From Lysinibacillus_B sp031181585 (GTDB lineage Bacteria; Bacillota; Bacilli; Bacillales_A; Planococcaceae), in NCBI RefSeq assembly GCF_047301505.1, contig NZ_CP154840.1, positions 1,922,001 to 1,986,000 on the forward strand: a DNA stretch of 64,000 bases, read 5' to 3'. The notes under the pieces were generated by a model, which saw only the letters and a list, made by a program, of their open reading frames with translations, did no database searches and was not told the DNA's origin. A program made the translations under genes and the position numbers. Shown piece after piece: positions 34,790 to 44,404 of the stretch (positions are counted from its first letter, which is position 1; the number at the start of each line of letters is the position of its first letter).

Positions 34790-34995
34790 TCGGTTGGAGT
34801 GGAAGGCGAGAAGACTCCTACGGGAACAGCAAATTTATTTGCGACGAAAGGAGCAAAGGCTAAAACCGTCACATCGTGTGACAACGCCTTTGTGACCAAC
34901 ATCAGGTTGGCCCAAAGCACCCGGACTGAGCGCAGCGAGGGAGAAGGCTGAGGCCGTGCCCGTGGAAAGCGTAGCGCCTGTAACGGAAATTGACG
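34790..34995. repeat. Bacillales interspersed repeat element
   Basis: The words GACTCCTACGGGAACAGC, GAGCGCAGCGAGGGAGAAGG, CTGAGGCCGTGCCCGTGGAA and AGCG...CTGTAACGGAAATTGAC in this order belong to an extragenic repeat I recall from many Bacillus and Lysinibacillus genomes (GGAGACTCCTACGGGAA...GGAAAGCG...CGGAAATCAAC). It has no coding sequence. A non-autonomous element or structured RNA is possible. Confidence 0.7.
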
Positions 34996-35035
34996 ATTTC
35001 ATAATTTTAAATTTCTTTAAGTTTTTCTTCAGTCT

Positions 35036-35070
35036 AAAGCGATCTTCTCCGGAAGGTCGCTTTTTTATTA
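35036..35070 (+). terminator. Terminator, right copy of the duplicated hairpin
   Basis: AAAGCGATCTTC / GGAAGGTCGCTT stem with a T6 tail. Probably the original terminator of the upstream operon, displaced by the inserted repeat block. Confidence 0.8.
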
Positions 35071-35421
35071 TGTGTACGAAGGATAAGAGCAAAAAATAAG
35101 CAGGCCTTAATTCCGCGGAATCTACTAAAAGCCAAAATAAAATACTGAAAACTATTAAACTTTAGTGAAATAAAACTTCCATTTCCTAGCACAAAATAAT
35201 GGCAAACCTTCTTTTTTTAGAGACGAATAGGAAGCGGCTGCGTTGAATAGTAGTAAAGAACCGCTGGAAAAACCTTGTGCTGATGTAAGAAATGGAGTTT
35301 ACAAAAAGTAAAAAAGTTTTAGCTGAATAACTTACATAATGTAAAAGGTTAGGAATAAATGTAATGTTTTCTAATAGTAAAAACATATATTATAAGAAAA
35401 TTCAGAAAGAGTGATGCGATA

Positions 35422-36645
35422 ATGTTAGCCTTGAAAAAGACCGAGACTTATTTACGAGATCGTGAGACTGTTATTCATCTCACGCAGAAACTGGTTCGTA
35501 TTGATAGTGTGTTTCGAGATGATGGCGTTAGCACAGAACAAGAAGCAGCTGAATTTGTTGCGCAGTATTTACGAGCTATTGGGATTGAAACGCATGTGGA
35601 GGAGGTAGTGCCTGGCCGGCCGAATGTGATCGGGATTATCGATTCTGGAAAACCAGGTAAGACGCTATTATTCGAAGGACATACAGACGTAGTGACAGAG
35701 GGAAACCGGGAAGCCTGGAAATATGATCCATTCGGTGCTGAAATCGTTGATGGGCGCATGTACGGGAGAGGGACAAATGATACAAAAGGAAACTTGGCAT
35801 GCATGATTACAGCGTGCCAATCCATCCTGCTCGACGAAGAAGCGTTTACAGGCAAGATCATTCTCTGTATTCCATGTGATGAAGAAGGCTTGATGCTTGG
35901 TATCAAGCATTTTATTAAGCAGGGGTGGGCCGATGGTGTAGACGGTGCAATCATTTGTGAGCCAGAGGAAAATCAAGTGTGTATCGCACAGCGCGGCGCT
36001 ATTCGTCTGCGAGTGGATATTTACGGAAAGATGGCGCACGGGGCCATTTCCTGGAGCGGCATCAATCCGAACTGGCGTATGGCACGCTTCATTACGGAAA
36101 TGGAAAAGCTTGAAAAAGAGGAGCAGCTTCGCCTGGGAGAGGACCCGTTTTTAAAATGGCCGACGATTACACCGACCATTTTACGTGCCCCGGTAAAAGG
36201 CGATGCCCAAATCAATGTCATTCCGGACCATTGCATGACGACGCTGGATATCAGAACGGTGCCGGCGCAGGATCATGATGAATTGCTTGCCAAAATCGAA
36301 GCAATCATTGACCGGATGAAGGCAGAGGACCCGGATTTCAATGTGGAGCTGACGGTGTTAGATAACCGTCCCGCAACCGCTACGGATAAGGATGAGCCGG
36401 TTGTCCAAGCAATCTATCAAGCTGTAAAAGACGTGCTCGAGACAGAGCCGCGCTATAACGGTGTGCCGGGAGCGACGGACGGGACCTTCCTTCATGTGCA
36501 TGGTGTACCGATTGTCACAATCGGTGCAGGCGACCGGGAGATTCCTCATCAGATTGACGAATACGTAGATATTGAAGAGCTGGCTGAAACGACAGCGATT
36601 TACCGGAAAGCGGCACTGCTCTTTTTGGCAGGTGAAGAAGCATGA
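35422..36645 (+). CDS. M20 metallopeptidase, ArgE/DapE-like deacylase
   Basis: 407 residues. Metal-binding pattern of M20 enzymes: LLFEGHTDVV (His), GRGTNDTKGN (bridging Asp), PCDEEG (catalytic Glu and metal Glu), CEPEE and the C-terminal IPHQIDEYV. The dimerisation lid lies between (INPNWRMARFITEMEKL). It should remove an acyl or aminoacyl group from an N-acyl amino acid or dipeptide. First gene of a ten-gene operon; overlaps the next by 4 bases (ATGA). No signal peptide, so it acts after uptake. Confidence 0.9.
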   Translation: MLALKKTETYLRDRETVIHLTQKLVRIDSVFRDDGVSTEQEAAEFVAQYLRAIGIETHVEEVVPGRPNVIGIIDSGKPGKTLLFEGHTDVVTEGNREAWKYDPFGAEIVDGRMYGRGTNDTKGNLACMITACQSILLDEEAFTGKIILCIPCDEEGLMLGIKHFIKQGWADGVDGAIICEPEENQVCIAQRGAIRLRVDIYGKMAHGAISWSGINPNWRMARFITEMEKLEKEEQLRLGEDPFLKWPTITPTILRAPVKGDAQINVIPDHCMTTLDIRTVPAQDHDELLAKIEAIIDRMKAEDPDFNVELTVLDNRPATATDKDEPVVQAIYQAVKDVLETEPRYNGVPGATDGTFLHVHGVPIVTIGAGDREIPHQIDEYVDIEELAETTAIYRKAALLFLAGEEA

Positions 36646-37715
36646 AGATAGCGGTCATTCCTGGAGACGGGATCGGAAAAGAAGTGATGCAGGAAGCGCT
36701 CCTTGTACTGGAAACCCTGCAGGAGCTTGAAGAGGATCTGTCCGTTGACACAACCATTTTCGACTGGAGCTCTGATTATTACCTCAGAACTGGAAGGATG
36801 ATGCCTGAGGACGGGTTAACGATGCTCGCCGGTTACGATGCCATTCTGTTTGGGGCGATTGGGGATGCAAGGGTGCCGGATGATGTGACCGTATGGGAGC
36901 TGATCATGCCGATCCGGAAGCAATTTGATCAGTATGTTAATTTTCGGCCGGTGAAATCACTGCCTGGGATTGCCTCTCCATTAGCGCATGCCGATCATAT
37001 CGATTTCGTTATTTTCCGCGAGAATACAGAAGGAGAATATTCGAATAGCGGCGGAAGATTATATAGGGACAAACCGCAGGACCTAGCGATACAAAATACG
37101 GTCATGACCAAAAAAGGCATCGGCAATATTGTCAGCGCTGCATGTGACTATGCTCAGAAATACGGAAAATCGACGGTGACAAGTGCAACAAAGTCAAATG
37201 CTGTCATTCATACGATGAAATTTTGGGATGAATGTGTGACGGAGCAGATGAAGCAATACCCGGATTTGCATTTGAAATCCTACTATATTGATGCACTCGT
37301 CGCGTACTTTGTGGAGAAACCGCAGGAATTTGAAGTAGTGGTTGCTTCAAATTTATTTGGTGATATTTTATCAGACCTCGGTTCAGCCATTATCGGAGGG
37401 CTGGGGCTGTCTCCATCAGGCAATATAAACCCGGAGCGAAACTACCCTTCGATGTTTGAACCGGTACACGGCTCCGCACCCGATATTGCCGGACGAGGCA
37501 TTGCCAATCCGATTGCCCAGATTTGGTCGCTTGCCTTGCTGCTCGGTCATCTAGGCCGTACAGATTTAGAAAAGGTAATTGTCTCATCAATTGAGCGGGT
37601 CCTGGAGGCCGGAGAGGTGAAAACAGCGGATATAGGCGGTTCCGCGACTACAAAAGAGATGGGTACAGCGATTCGTGAAGCGGTAAAGACAAGTTTTGAA
37701 AGGCGGGTTGTCTAA
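36642..37715 (+). CDS. Tartrate/D-malate-type beta-decarboxylating dehydrogenase
   Basis: 357 residues of the isocitrate/isopropylmalate dehydrogenase superfamily: IAVIPGDGIGKEVMQEALLV, substrate loop with the LFGAIGD and FRPVKSLPG segments, VIFRENTEGEYSN, SNLFGDILSDLGSAIIGGLG and FEPVHGSAPDIAGRGIANP. The FRPVKSLPG loop suits tartrate/D-malate enzymes better than LeuB. It oxidises and usually decarboxylates a 2-hydroxy acid using NAD. Overlaps the genes on both sides, so it is firmly in the operon. Confidence 0.88.
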   Translation: MKIAVIPGDGIGKEVMQEALLVLETLQELEEDLSVDTTIFDWSSDYYLRTGRMMPEDGLTMLAGYDAILFGAIGDARVPDDVTVWELIMPIRKQFDQYVNFRPVKSLPGIASPLAHADHIDFVIFRENTEGEYSNSGGRLYRDKPQDLAIQNTVMTKKGIGNIVSAACDYAQKYGKSTVTSATKSNAVIHTMKFWDECVTEQMKQYPDLHLKSYYIDALVAYFVEKPQEFEVVVASNLFGDILSDLGSAIIGGLGLSPSGNINPERNYPSMFEPVHGSAPDIAGRGIANPIAQIWSLALLLGHLGRTDLEKVIVSSIERVLEAGEVKTADIGGSATTKEMGTAIREAVKTSFERRVV

Positions 37716-38433
37716 TATGGAAACAGTGATTGTGACAGGTGCTGCCGGTGGGATGGGGCAGGCAATTGTGAAAACATTGGTTGATCGTGGATTTCATGTT
37801 GCAGGAATCGATTTAGCAGAGCAAAGTTCGTTTTCTCATCCTCATTTCTTTTATGAACAAGGAAATGTGCTGGATGAAGAACAGGTGCAAACATTTGTTG
37901 ACCAGCTGGACGAGGTGAGGGGTGTTGTAAATGCAATCGGGCTTGCCCAATCGGCAACACCGGTGGAAGAAGTCTCGATGGATTTTTGGAACAAAGTAAT
38001 GGATGTCAATGTCAAAAGCCTTTTCATTATGGCAAAGGCTGTTGTTCCGAAGATGAAACAGGCGCAAAAAGGCTCGATACTGAATATCGCCTCGATTTCA
38101 GCGGTCAGGCCAAGACCAGGCTTGCAGGCATATATTGCCTCAAAGGGAGCGGCAGAAAGCTTTTCCCGTGCACTGGCCATTGAGCTGGCGCCATTTCAAA
38201 TCCGCGTCAATACGATTCACCCGGGCCCGGCGGATACACAAATGCTCGGACAATTCGCTGCAGCAGGTGCCGACATAGAAGAGGCAAAGCAGCAAATTTT
38301 TGTCCAGTCCGTGCCACTCGGCAGACTCATTACACCGGAGGACATAGCAAATTCTGTCCGCTTCCTGCTCTCGGATGAGGCGAGTGCCATCACAGGTGCT
38401 ACCTTGCATGTAGACGGCGGACGCGGCTTATAA
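37696..38433 (+). CDS. Short-chain dehydrogenase/reductase (SDR)
   Basis: About 239-245 residues. Cofactor motif TGAAGGMGQAIV (TGxxxGxG), NAIGLAQS (NxxG), catalytic Ser in LNIASISAVRPR, YIASKGA (YxxxK), and the C-terminal ITGATLHVDGGRGL. The likely start is ATG 37717 (MET.VIVTGAAG) after GGCGGG; the earlier one overlaps the dehydrogenase gene. It acts on an alcohol or keto intermediate of the same pathway. Confidence 0.9.
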   Translation: MKGGLSNMETVIVTGAAGGMGQAIVKTLVDRGFHVAGIDLAEQSSFSHPHFFYEQGNVLDEEQVQTFVDQLDEVRGVVNAIGLAQSATPVEEVSMDFWNKVMDVNVKSLFIMAKAVVPKMKQAQKGSILNIASISAVRPRPGLQAYIASKGAAESFSRALAIELAPFQIRVNTIHPGPADTQMLGQFAAAGADIEEAKQQIFVQSVPLGRLITPEDIANSVRFLLSDEASAITGATLHVDGGRGL

Positions 38434-38444
38434 GGAGTGAGGAA

Positions 38445-39893
38445 ATGGAACATATCCCAATGTGTATAGATGGAGAATGGATTTTTGGAGAAAAGGATAT
38501 TCACGTATACAATCCGTCAACCGGCAAACCGCACGTGACCCTTTCGAATGCGACAATTGAACAAATCGACCAGGCGATAGAAAGTGCCAATCGGGCATTC
38601 GATAGCGAGGAATGGCGCAAATTCAAGCCTTTTGAACGCGGTCAGCTGCTAGTGGAGCTTGCGCAGTTTATCCGGACGCATGCAGAGCAGTGGGCACAGC
38701 TGGAAAGCCTGGATGTCGGTAAGCCCATGACACAGGCCTGTGCAGATATTGAGGCGGCAGCACGCTATTTCGAATTTTACGGGGGTGCTGCTGATAAGGT
38801 CATGGGTGAAACAATCCCGATCGAGGATGGCATGCTGAATGCGGTCGTTCTTGAACCAGTCGGCGTAACGGTTCATATTGTGCCCTGGAACTACCCCATC
38901 CAGATTACTTCTAGAAGTGTTGCAGCAGCCATTGCAACAGGCAATGCGGTCATCATCAAAAGCGCCGAGGATACACCGCTTACTACCCATGAAATGGTGA
39001 AATGGCTGAAAGACCGGCTGCCAAAGGGAATCATCCAGCATATTACAGGATACGGACGGGATGCAGGTGCTTATTTAAGCAGCCACCCCGATATCCATCA
39101 CATTACATTCACAGGCTCCGTTCCGACAGGCATCTCCGTCATGCAGGCGGCAGCACAAAATGTAGTTCCTGTGACATTAGAGCTTGGCGGGAAGTCACCG
39201 AACATCGTTTTTCAGGATGCTGATGAAGAGCAGGCACTAGAAGGCGTGCTGCGGGCCATTGTACAAAATGCCGGCCAGACTTGCTCAGCAGGTGCAAGGC
39301 TGTTAATTGAGCGCTCGTATAAAGAGCCGTTTCTTGCTAAACTTGTGACGCTTTTTGAAAAGATTACGATCGGGGCAGGCGAGCAGGATCTTGATATGGG
39401 TCCGCTTTTAAATGAAACGCAGTATAAAAAGATTACGAGTCTTTTAGAAATGGCTGCAAAGGATGGCCATGTCTTAACAGGCGGGAAAAGCCTGCAAATA
39501 GAAGGGTACCCGGAAGGCTATTATGTAGCGCCGACCATTGTGGATGGATTGGATGTAGCTCATCCGCTCGCGATGGAGGAAATTTTCGGGCCGGTACTGA
39601 CTGTATTTACGTTTGACACAGTGCAGGAGGCGATTGCTCTGGCTAACGCGACAGCCTATGGACTTGTAGCAGGGATTTGGACGAGCAATGTGAATACAGC
39701 ACATTATGTCGCAAGCCGTGTGAAAGCAGGGCAGGTGTTTATTAATAACTACGGTGCTGCTGGCGGGATTCAAATGCCGTTTGGCGGCTATAAAAAAAGC
39801 GGTATTGGACGCGAAAAAGGACTGGTCGCCCTTCGAAACTATACACAAATGAAAAATATTGCGATTCGCTATACCGCTCCCGGAGGTGATTGA
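38445..39893 (+). CDS. NAD(P)-dependent aldehyde dehydrogenase
   Basis: 482 residues with full ALDH motifs: VHIVPWNYPIQI, ITFTGSVPTGISVMQ, VTLELGGKSPNIVF with the general-base Glu, NAGQTCSAGARLLIE with the nucleophile Cys, EEIFGPVLTVF, and a C-terminal MPFGGYKKSGIGREKG. Betaine-aldehyde/succinate-semialdehyde-like clade by wording. It oxidises an aldehyde released in the pathway to an acid. Spacing of 11 bases after the SDR, with AAGGAGTGAGG. Confidence 0.93.
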   Translation: MEHIPMCIDGEWIFGEKDIHVYNPSTGKPHVTLSNATIEQIDQAIESANRAFDSEEWRKFKPFERGQLLVELAQFIRTHAEQWAQLESLDVGKPMTQACADIEAAARYFEFYGGAADKVMGETIPIEDGMLNAVVLEPVGVTVHIVPWNYPIQITSRSVAAAIATGNAVIIKSAEDTPLTTHEMVKWLKDRLPKGIIQHITGYGRDAGAYLSSHPDIHHITFTGSVPTGISVMQAAAQNVVPVTLELGGKSPNIVFQDADEEQALEGVLRAIVQNAGQTCSAGARLLIERSYKEPFLAKLVTLFEKITIGAGEQDLDMGPLLNETQYKKITSLLEMAAKDGHVLTGGKSLQIEGYPEGYYVAPTIVDGLDVAHPLAMEEIFGPVLTVFTFDTVQEAIALANATAYGLVAGIWTSNVNTAHYVASRVKAGQVFINNYGAAGGIQMPFGGYKKSGIGREKGLVALRNYTQMKNIAIRYTAPGGD

Positions 39894-39894
39894 T

Positions 39895-40917
39895 GTGAAT
39901 GAGGACAAGGAGTTGGTCTTGGAAGTCAAGGACCTATCCATTTCTTTTGATCTGCCAAATGGGCAGGAAGCAAAGGTTGTAGAGGATATCAGCTTTTCTG
40001 TTTATAAAGGAGAGACGCTGGCCCTTGTCGGCGAATCAGGCAGCGGGAAAAGCATTACATCCCTGGCTGTGATGCGGCTGCTTCCAATCCCGCCAGGAAG
40101 AATTGCCTCAGGTACAATCCAGCTGAACGGCCACGATCTACTGCAGATGAAGCTAAAAGAGATGAGTTCCATTCGGGGAAATGAAATCAGCATGATATTT
40201 CAGGAGCCGATGACTTCCCTTGATCCGGTATTTAAAGTAAGCAGTCAATTGATTGAGGGAATCCGCAGACATCAAAAGGTTTCAAAAAAGGAAGCCTTTG
40301 AAATTGCGCTTGGCATGCTGAAGGAGGTAGGTATTGCCAATGCCGAAAAGGTCATGCATGAGTATCCGCATCAATTATCAGGTGGAATGCGCCAGCGGGT
40401 CATGATTGCGATGGCGATGGCGAATAACCCAAAGCTATTAATAGCCGACGAACCGACGACGGCCCTTGATGTGACGGTGCAGGCCCAGATTTTGCGGCTG
40501 ATGCTGAAAATGAAGGAGGAGCATGGCTCGGCGATTTTATTTATTACGCATGATATGGGGGTAGTAGCAGAAACGGCGGACCGTGTAATGGTCATGTACG
40601 CCGGGCAGATTGTGGAGGAAGCCCCGGTGAAGACATTGTTTACTGAGCCAAAGCATCCTTATACGATTGCGCTGCTGAAAACGATCCCTTCATTAGATGA
40701 AAATGTCCGCCGGCTGCCTTCCATTCCCGGCACGGTCCCTTCAGCCAGTCAGCTCCCGAATGGCTGCCGTTTCGCCGCACGCTGCGAGCACGCCATGCCG
40801 ATTTGCAGTGAAAAACAGCCTGACATGAGGGAGTTTGCGCATCGGCAGCAAGTCCGCTGTCATCTGTACACAGAGAAGGGAGTGAGCGTGAATGTCGAAG
40901 CAGAACATTTTGCTTGA
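39895..40917 (+). CDS. Peptide ABC transporter ATP-binding protein, OppD/DppD type
   Basis: About 340 residues. Walker A GESGSGKSI, signature LSGGMRQRVMIAMAMANNP, Walker B KLLIADEPTTALDV, the switch His in LFITHDMG, and the Cys-rich C-terminal oligopeptide-transporter domain (CRFAARCEHAMPIC). The GTG start at 39895 is set by GGAGGTG 6 bases upstream. Overlaps the aldehyde dehydrogenase stop region and the next gene. Confidence 0.93.
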   Translation: MNEDKELVLEVKDLSISFDLPNGQEAKVVEDISFSVYKGETLALVGESGSGKSITSLAVMRLLPIPPGRIASGTIQLNGHDLLQMKLKEMSSIRGNEISMIFQEPMTSLDPVFKVSSQLIEGIRRHQKVSKKEAFEIALGMLKEVGIANAEKVMHEYPHQLSGGMRQRVMIAMAMANNPKLLIADEPTTALDVTVQAQILRLMLKMKEEHGSAILFITHDMGVVAETADRVMVMYAGQIVEEAPVKTLFTEPKHPYTIALLKTIPSLDENVRRLPSIPGTVPSASQLPNGCRFAARCEHAMPICSEKQPDMREFAHRQQVRCHLYTEKGVSVNVEAEHFA

Positions 40918-41878
40918 AGTGCGTGATCTAAAGGCCTATTTTCCGGTCAAGCGCAAATCCCTTCGTGAGGAAAAGAAGGTTGTCAAAGCAGTCGATGATA
41001 TTTCCATCGAAATTTTTAAAGGTGAAACGCTGGGAATCGTAGGCGAATCCGGATCGGGCAAATCTACGCTTGGCAGGACGATTTTAAAGCTGATCGAACC
41101 TACTTCCGGCGAAATTTTATATGAAGGCCAGCCTATCCAGCAGCTAACAGGCAGGGCGCTGCAGAAATTCCGCAATCAAATGCAGATGGTTTTCCAGGAC
41201 CCGTTTTCTTCGCTTAATCCGCGCATGCGCATCGGCGACATCATTGAAGAGCCGATGAAGCTTCAGCTCTCCCTTACAAAAGAAGAGCGGCGGCAGCGTG
41301 TAAAGGAGCTGCTGGAGAAAGTAGGCCTGCGCGAGGATGCGATGAGGAAGTTCCCGCATGAATTTTCCGGAGGGCAGCGGCAGCGTATTGGTATTGCCCG
41401 GGCACTGGCGATTAATCCCGCTTTTATCATCGCGGATGAACCCGTTTCGGCACTGGATGTATCCGTACAGTCGCAGGTGCTGAATTTAATGATGGACCTG
41501 CAGGATGATCTAGGACTGACGTATATGTTCATCTCCCATGATCTAGGCGTTGTCAAGCATATTAGTGATCGCGTCGCTGTTATGTATTTAGGAAGAATCG
41601 TGGAAATAGGTGAAAAAAATGCCCTATACGAAAATCCGCTGCATCCCTATACACAGGCATTGCTCGCGGCAATTCCTGTCGTGGATTTTGACAAAAAGCG
41701 GGATACAGAGCCATTAAAGGGGGATCTGCCAAGCCCGATGGATCCGCCGGTCGGCTGTGTGTTTCATACCCGCTGCCCTAAAGCAATGCCCATTTGTTCA
41801 CAGAAGCGCCCTGTATTGTCGAGCCAGAATAATCAGCAGCGAGTGGCCTGCTTCTTATATGAGGAGGAGGGGATTTGA
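40892..41878 (+). CDS. Peptide ABC transporter ATP-binding protein, OppF/DppF type
   Basis: 328 residues. Walker A GESGSGKSTLG, signature FSGGQRQRIGIARALAINP, Walker B FIIADEPVSALDV, H-loop FISHDLG, and the C-terminal CVFHTRCPKAMPIC cluster. It pairs with the OppD-like subunit; overlap of 26 bases with it suggests coupling. Confidence 0.93.
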   Translation: MSKQNILLEVRDLKAYFPVKRKSLREEKKVVKAVDDISIEIFKGETLGIVGESGSGKSTLGRTILKLIEPTSGEILYEGQPIQQLTGRALQKFRNQMQMVFQDPFSSLNPRMRIGDIIEEPMKLQLSLTKEERRQRVKELLEKVGLREDAMRKFPHEFSGGQRQRIGIARALAINPAFIIADEPVSALDVSVQSQVLNLMMDLQDDLGLTYMFISHDLGVVKHISDRVAVMYLGRIVEIGEKNALYENPLHPYTQALLAAIPVVDFDKKRDTEPLKGDLPSPMDPPVGCVFHTRCPKAMPICSQKRPVLSSQNNQQRVACFLYEEEGI

Positions 41879-42843
41879 TGTTTCATAATATTACGGATGT
41901 TCCCGGTATCGAAGTCGGCCATGTCGAGGATAAAACTGGTGTAACCGGCTGTACGGCAGTACTGGCAAAAAAGGGCGCCGTTTGCGGGGTGGATGTACGG
42001 GGCTCCGCTCCCGGCACGCGCGAAACGGACGCCCTTGATCCGGTTAACGAAATCCAGCAGGTGCATGCCATATCGCTGGCAGGCGGAAGTGCATTCGGCT
42101 TGGATGCAGCTGCGGGTATCATGCGCTATTTGGCAGAGCAAAAAGTAGGTGTAGATGCCGCTGTTGCCACGATCCCCATTGTACCGGGCGCCGTCATTTT
42201 TGATTTGTTTCTAGGCGACCCGACCGCCTATGCGACTGCGGCAATGGGCTATGAGGCAGCAAAAAATGCGGCGGCAGGCCCTTTTGAAAACGGCAATATT
42301 GGTGCCGGCTACGGCGCAACGGTCGGAAAGGTTGCCGGCCCGCAATATTGTATGAAAGGCGGACTTGGCAGCAGTTCGGTAAAAGGGACAGCTGATTTGG
42401 TCGTTGGTGCGGTTGTGGTTGTCAATGCAGTCGGCGATGTAAAGGACCCGAAAACGTATGAAACGATTGCCGGGGGGCGTGATGCTCATACAGGCGAGTG
42501 GATCAACAGCTGCGACTATTTAAAGCAGCAGCATGGATCGATGGCGCTCCCAGGGACGAACACAACAATTGGTGTCGTAGCCATGAATGCGAAGCTGACA
42601 AAGGCAGAAGCAAAGAAAATTGCCCAGCTGACCCATAATGCACTGGCGAGAACGATTTACCCGGTGCATACGATGCTGGATGGGGACACGATCTTTGTGT
42701 TAGGAACCGGTGACCGGCAATATTCCGTTGATTATTTAGGGCAATTGGCTACAGAAGCAATGGAGCAAGCCATCATTAATGGTGTGAAAATGGCCGAATC
42801 CATCGGGCAAGTGGAAAGCTATCAAAGCCTTCAAGGCAAATAG
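41878..42843 (+). CDS. P1 family peptidase (DmpA/BapA-like aminopeptidase)
   Basis: About 321 residues beginning FHNITDVPGIEVGHVED. Typical DmpA features: GSAFGLDAAAGIMRYL, an N-terminal-nucleophile loop TTIGVVAMNAKLTKAEAKK preceded by LPGTNT, and GNIGAGYGATVGK. Members self-cleave before the nucleophile and act as L-aminopeptidase/D-esterases or beta-peptidases. No signal peptide is seen, so peptides would be cut in the cytoplasm. ATG 41878 follows GAGGAGGAGG; the gene is wedged between transporter genes. Confidence 0.9.
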   Translation: MFHNITDVPGIEVGHVEDKTGVTGCTAVLAKKGAVCGVDVRGSAPGTRETDALDPVNEIQQVHAISLAGGSAFGLDAAAGIMRYLAEQKVGVDAAVATIPIVPGAVIFDLFLGDPTAYATAAMGYEAAKNAAAGPFENGNIGAGYGATVGKVAGPQYCMKGGLGSSSVKGTADLVVGAVVVVNAVGDVKDPKTYETIAGGRDAHTGEWINSCDYLKQQHGSMALPGTNTTIGVVAMNAKLTKAEAKKIAQLTHNALARTIYPVHTMLDGDTIFVLGTGDRQYSVDYLGQLATEAMEQAIINGVKMAESIGQVESYQSLQGK

Positions 42844-42855
42844 GGGGAGCAGGGC

Positions 42856-44391
42856 ATGAAAAAAGTTTGGCTACTAATGATGACCATATTATGTGCATTT
42901 GTTTTGGCAGCGTGCACCGAAGAAGACGGCGGCACGGATGGAAATGACGGCGGCGGTACAGCAGGGGCCCAGGAAATCACGGTACGTGTCAATGATGATC
43001 CGGATTTTCTGGATCCGCATAAGGCGACAGCGTCTATTTCATTCCAAATGATTTTGAATATGTTCGAAGGGCTGATGGCTCCTGAAACGGACGGTTCCTT
43101 GAAATATGCGATTGCAGAAAGCCATGAAGTATCGGAGGACGGGCTTGAATATACGTTCAAAATCCGCCAGGGAGTAAAATTCCACGATGGCTCTGATGTA
43201 ACGATTGATGATGTGAAATATACGTTTGACCGCCTGATGGGTACGAATGGCGGTGAAAAAATGAAAAACAACTTTGATAATGTCGTTTCTGCGGAAGCGG
43301 TAGATGAATCAACGTTCAAATTTGTATTGGCAGAGCCGAATTCAAACTTCCTTTATTCCTTAACAGCACTAACTTCAGCGGTCATACCGGCTGGCAACGA
43401 CGAAAAACATAATGAAAATCCAATCGGTACCGGTCCTTTTGCATTTGAAAAATACTCACCAGGCATGAATTTGATTGTTAAGAAAAATGAGAATTACTGG
43501 CGTGAAGGCCTGCCTTATTTAGATAAAGTGACATTTGCGTTCCAGTCCGATGATCAGGCGGCCATTATGAGCCTGTTAGCGAACGAAGTAGATGTAACAG
43601 CTGTTCCGTGGCAAAGGGTCAACGAAGTAACAGATAACTATAATACGTCTCACCAAAACAATAACTCCTCGCTGGTCGTCACGTTTAACGAAACAAAAGC
43701 GCCGTTTGACAATGTAAAAGTACGCCAGGCGATTGCGATGGCGATCAATAAAGACGATATTATCGATTCCGTGTTCTCCGGCTATGCGGTGAAGCTGGGC
43801 TCCAATATGAGTCCGGCGATGGGAGACTTCCATGATCCATCATTAGTAGATCTGTATTCGTTTGATGTAGATAAAGCGAAACAACTGCTTGTTGAAGCGG
43901 GCTATGAAGATGGTTTCTCCACAAAGATTACCGTTTCTTCGCATAACGGTATTTACAGTAATATCGCGCAAATCGTTGTAGAGAATCTGAAGGCAATCGG
44001 AATCGATGTAGAAATCGAAGTAGTAGAGTGGGGCATATGGCTTGACCGGGTATACTTCGGTCGTGATTATGAAATGACGGCGATTGATCTAACGGGCCGT
44101 CCATCAGCGTATGAAGTACTAAACGACTACGTATCAACAAATGATGCAGAAAACTTCTTCCTGTTCAACAACCCGGAATTTGATCAAGTCATGGCGGATG
44201 TCCTGCTTGAAATCGATCCTGCAAAACAGGTCGAATATTATCATAAAGCCCAGGCCATTTTAGCCGAACAGGCAGCGGCCGTGTATATTGCCGATTACCA
44301 GATTATTTGGGGTTCAGATAAGGCAGTGTCCGGGCTCAAGAGCTATCCGTTCTGGTTCCATGATATGTCTGAGGTGAAAATGTCAAATTAG
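42856..44391 (+). CDS. Peptide-binding lipoprotein of the ABC transporter (OppA/DppA type)
   Basis: 511 residues. Signal peptide MKKVWLLMMTILCAFVLAAC ends with a lipobox (LAAC), followed by a Gly/Asp-rich linker. The body has the family-5 solute-binding pattern: DDPDFLDPHKATASISFQMI, YTFKIRQGVKFHDGSDVTID, GTGPFAFEKYSPG and FNETKAPFDNVKVRQAIAMA. It captures peptides outside the membrane for the transporter. Confidence 0.95.
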   Translation: MKKVWLLMMTILCAFVLAACTEEDGGTDGNDGGGTAGAQEITVRVNDDPDFLDPHKATASISFQMILNMFEGLMAPETDGSLKYAIAESHEVSEDGLEYTFKIRQGVKFHDGSDVTIDDVKYTFDRLMGTNGGEKMKNNFDNVVSAEAVDESTFKFVLAEPNSNFLYSLTALTSAVIPAGNDEKHNENPIGTGPFAFEKYSPGMNLIVKKNENYWREGLPYLDKVTFAFQSDDQAAIMSLLANEVDVTAVPWQRVNEVTDNYNTSHQNNNSSLVVTFNETKAPFDNVKVRQAIAMAINKDDIIDSVFSGYAVKLGSNMSPAMGDFHDPSLVDLYSFDVDKAKQLLVEAGYEDGFSTKITVSSHNGIYSNIAQIVVENLKAIGIDVEIEVVEWGIWLDRVYFGRDYEMTAIDLTGRPSAYEVLNDYVSTNDAENFFLFNNPEFDQVMADVLLEIDPAKQVEYYHKAQAILAEQAAAVYIADYQIIWGSDKAVSGLKSYPFWFHDMSEVKMSN

Positions 44392-44404
44392 AAAGGACTG
44401 AAGC

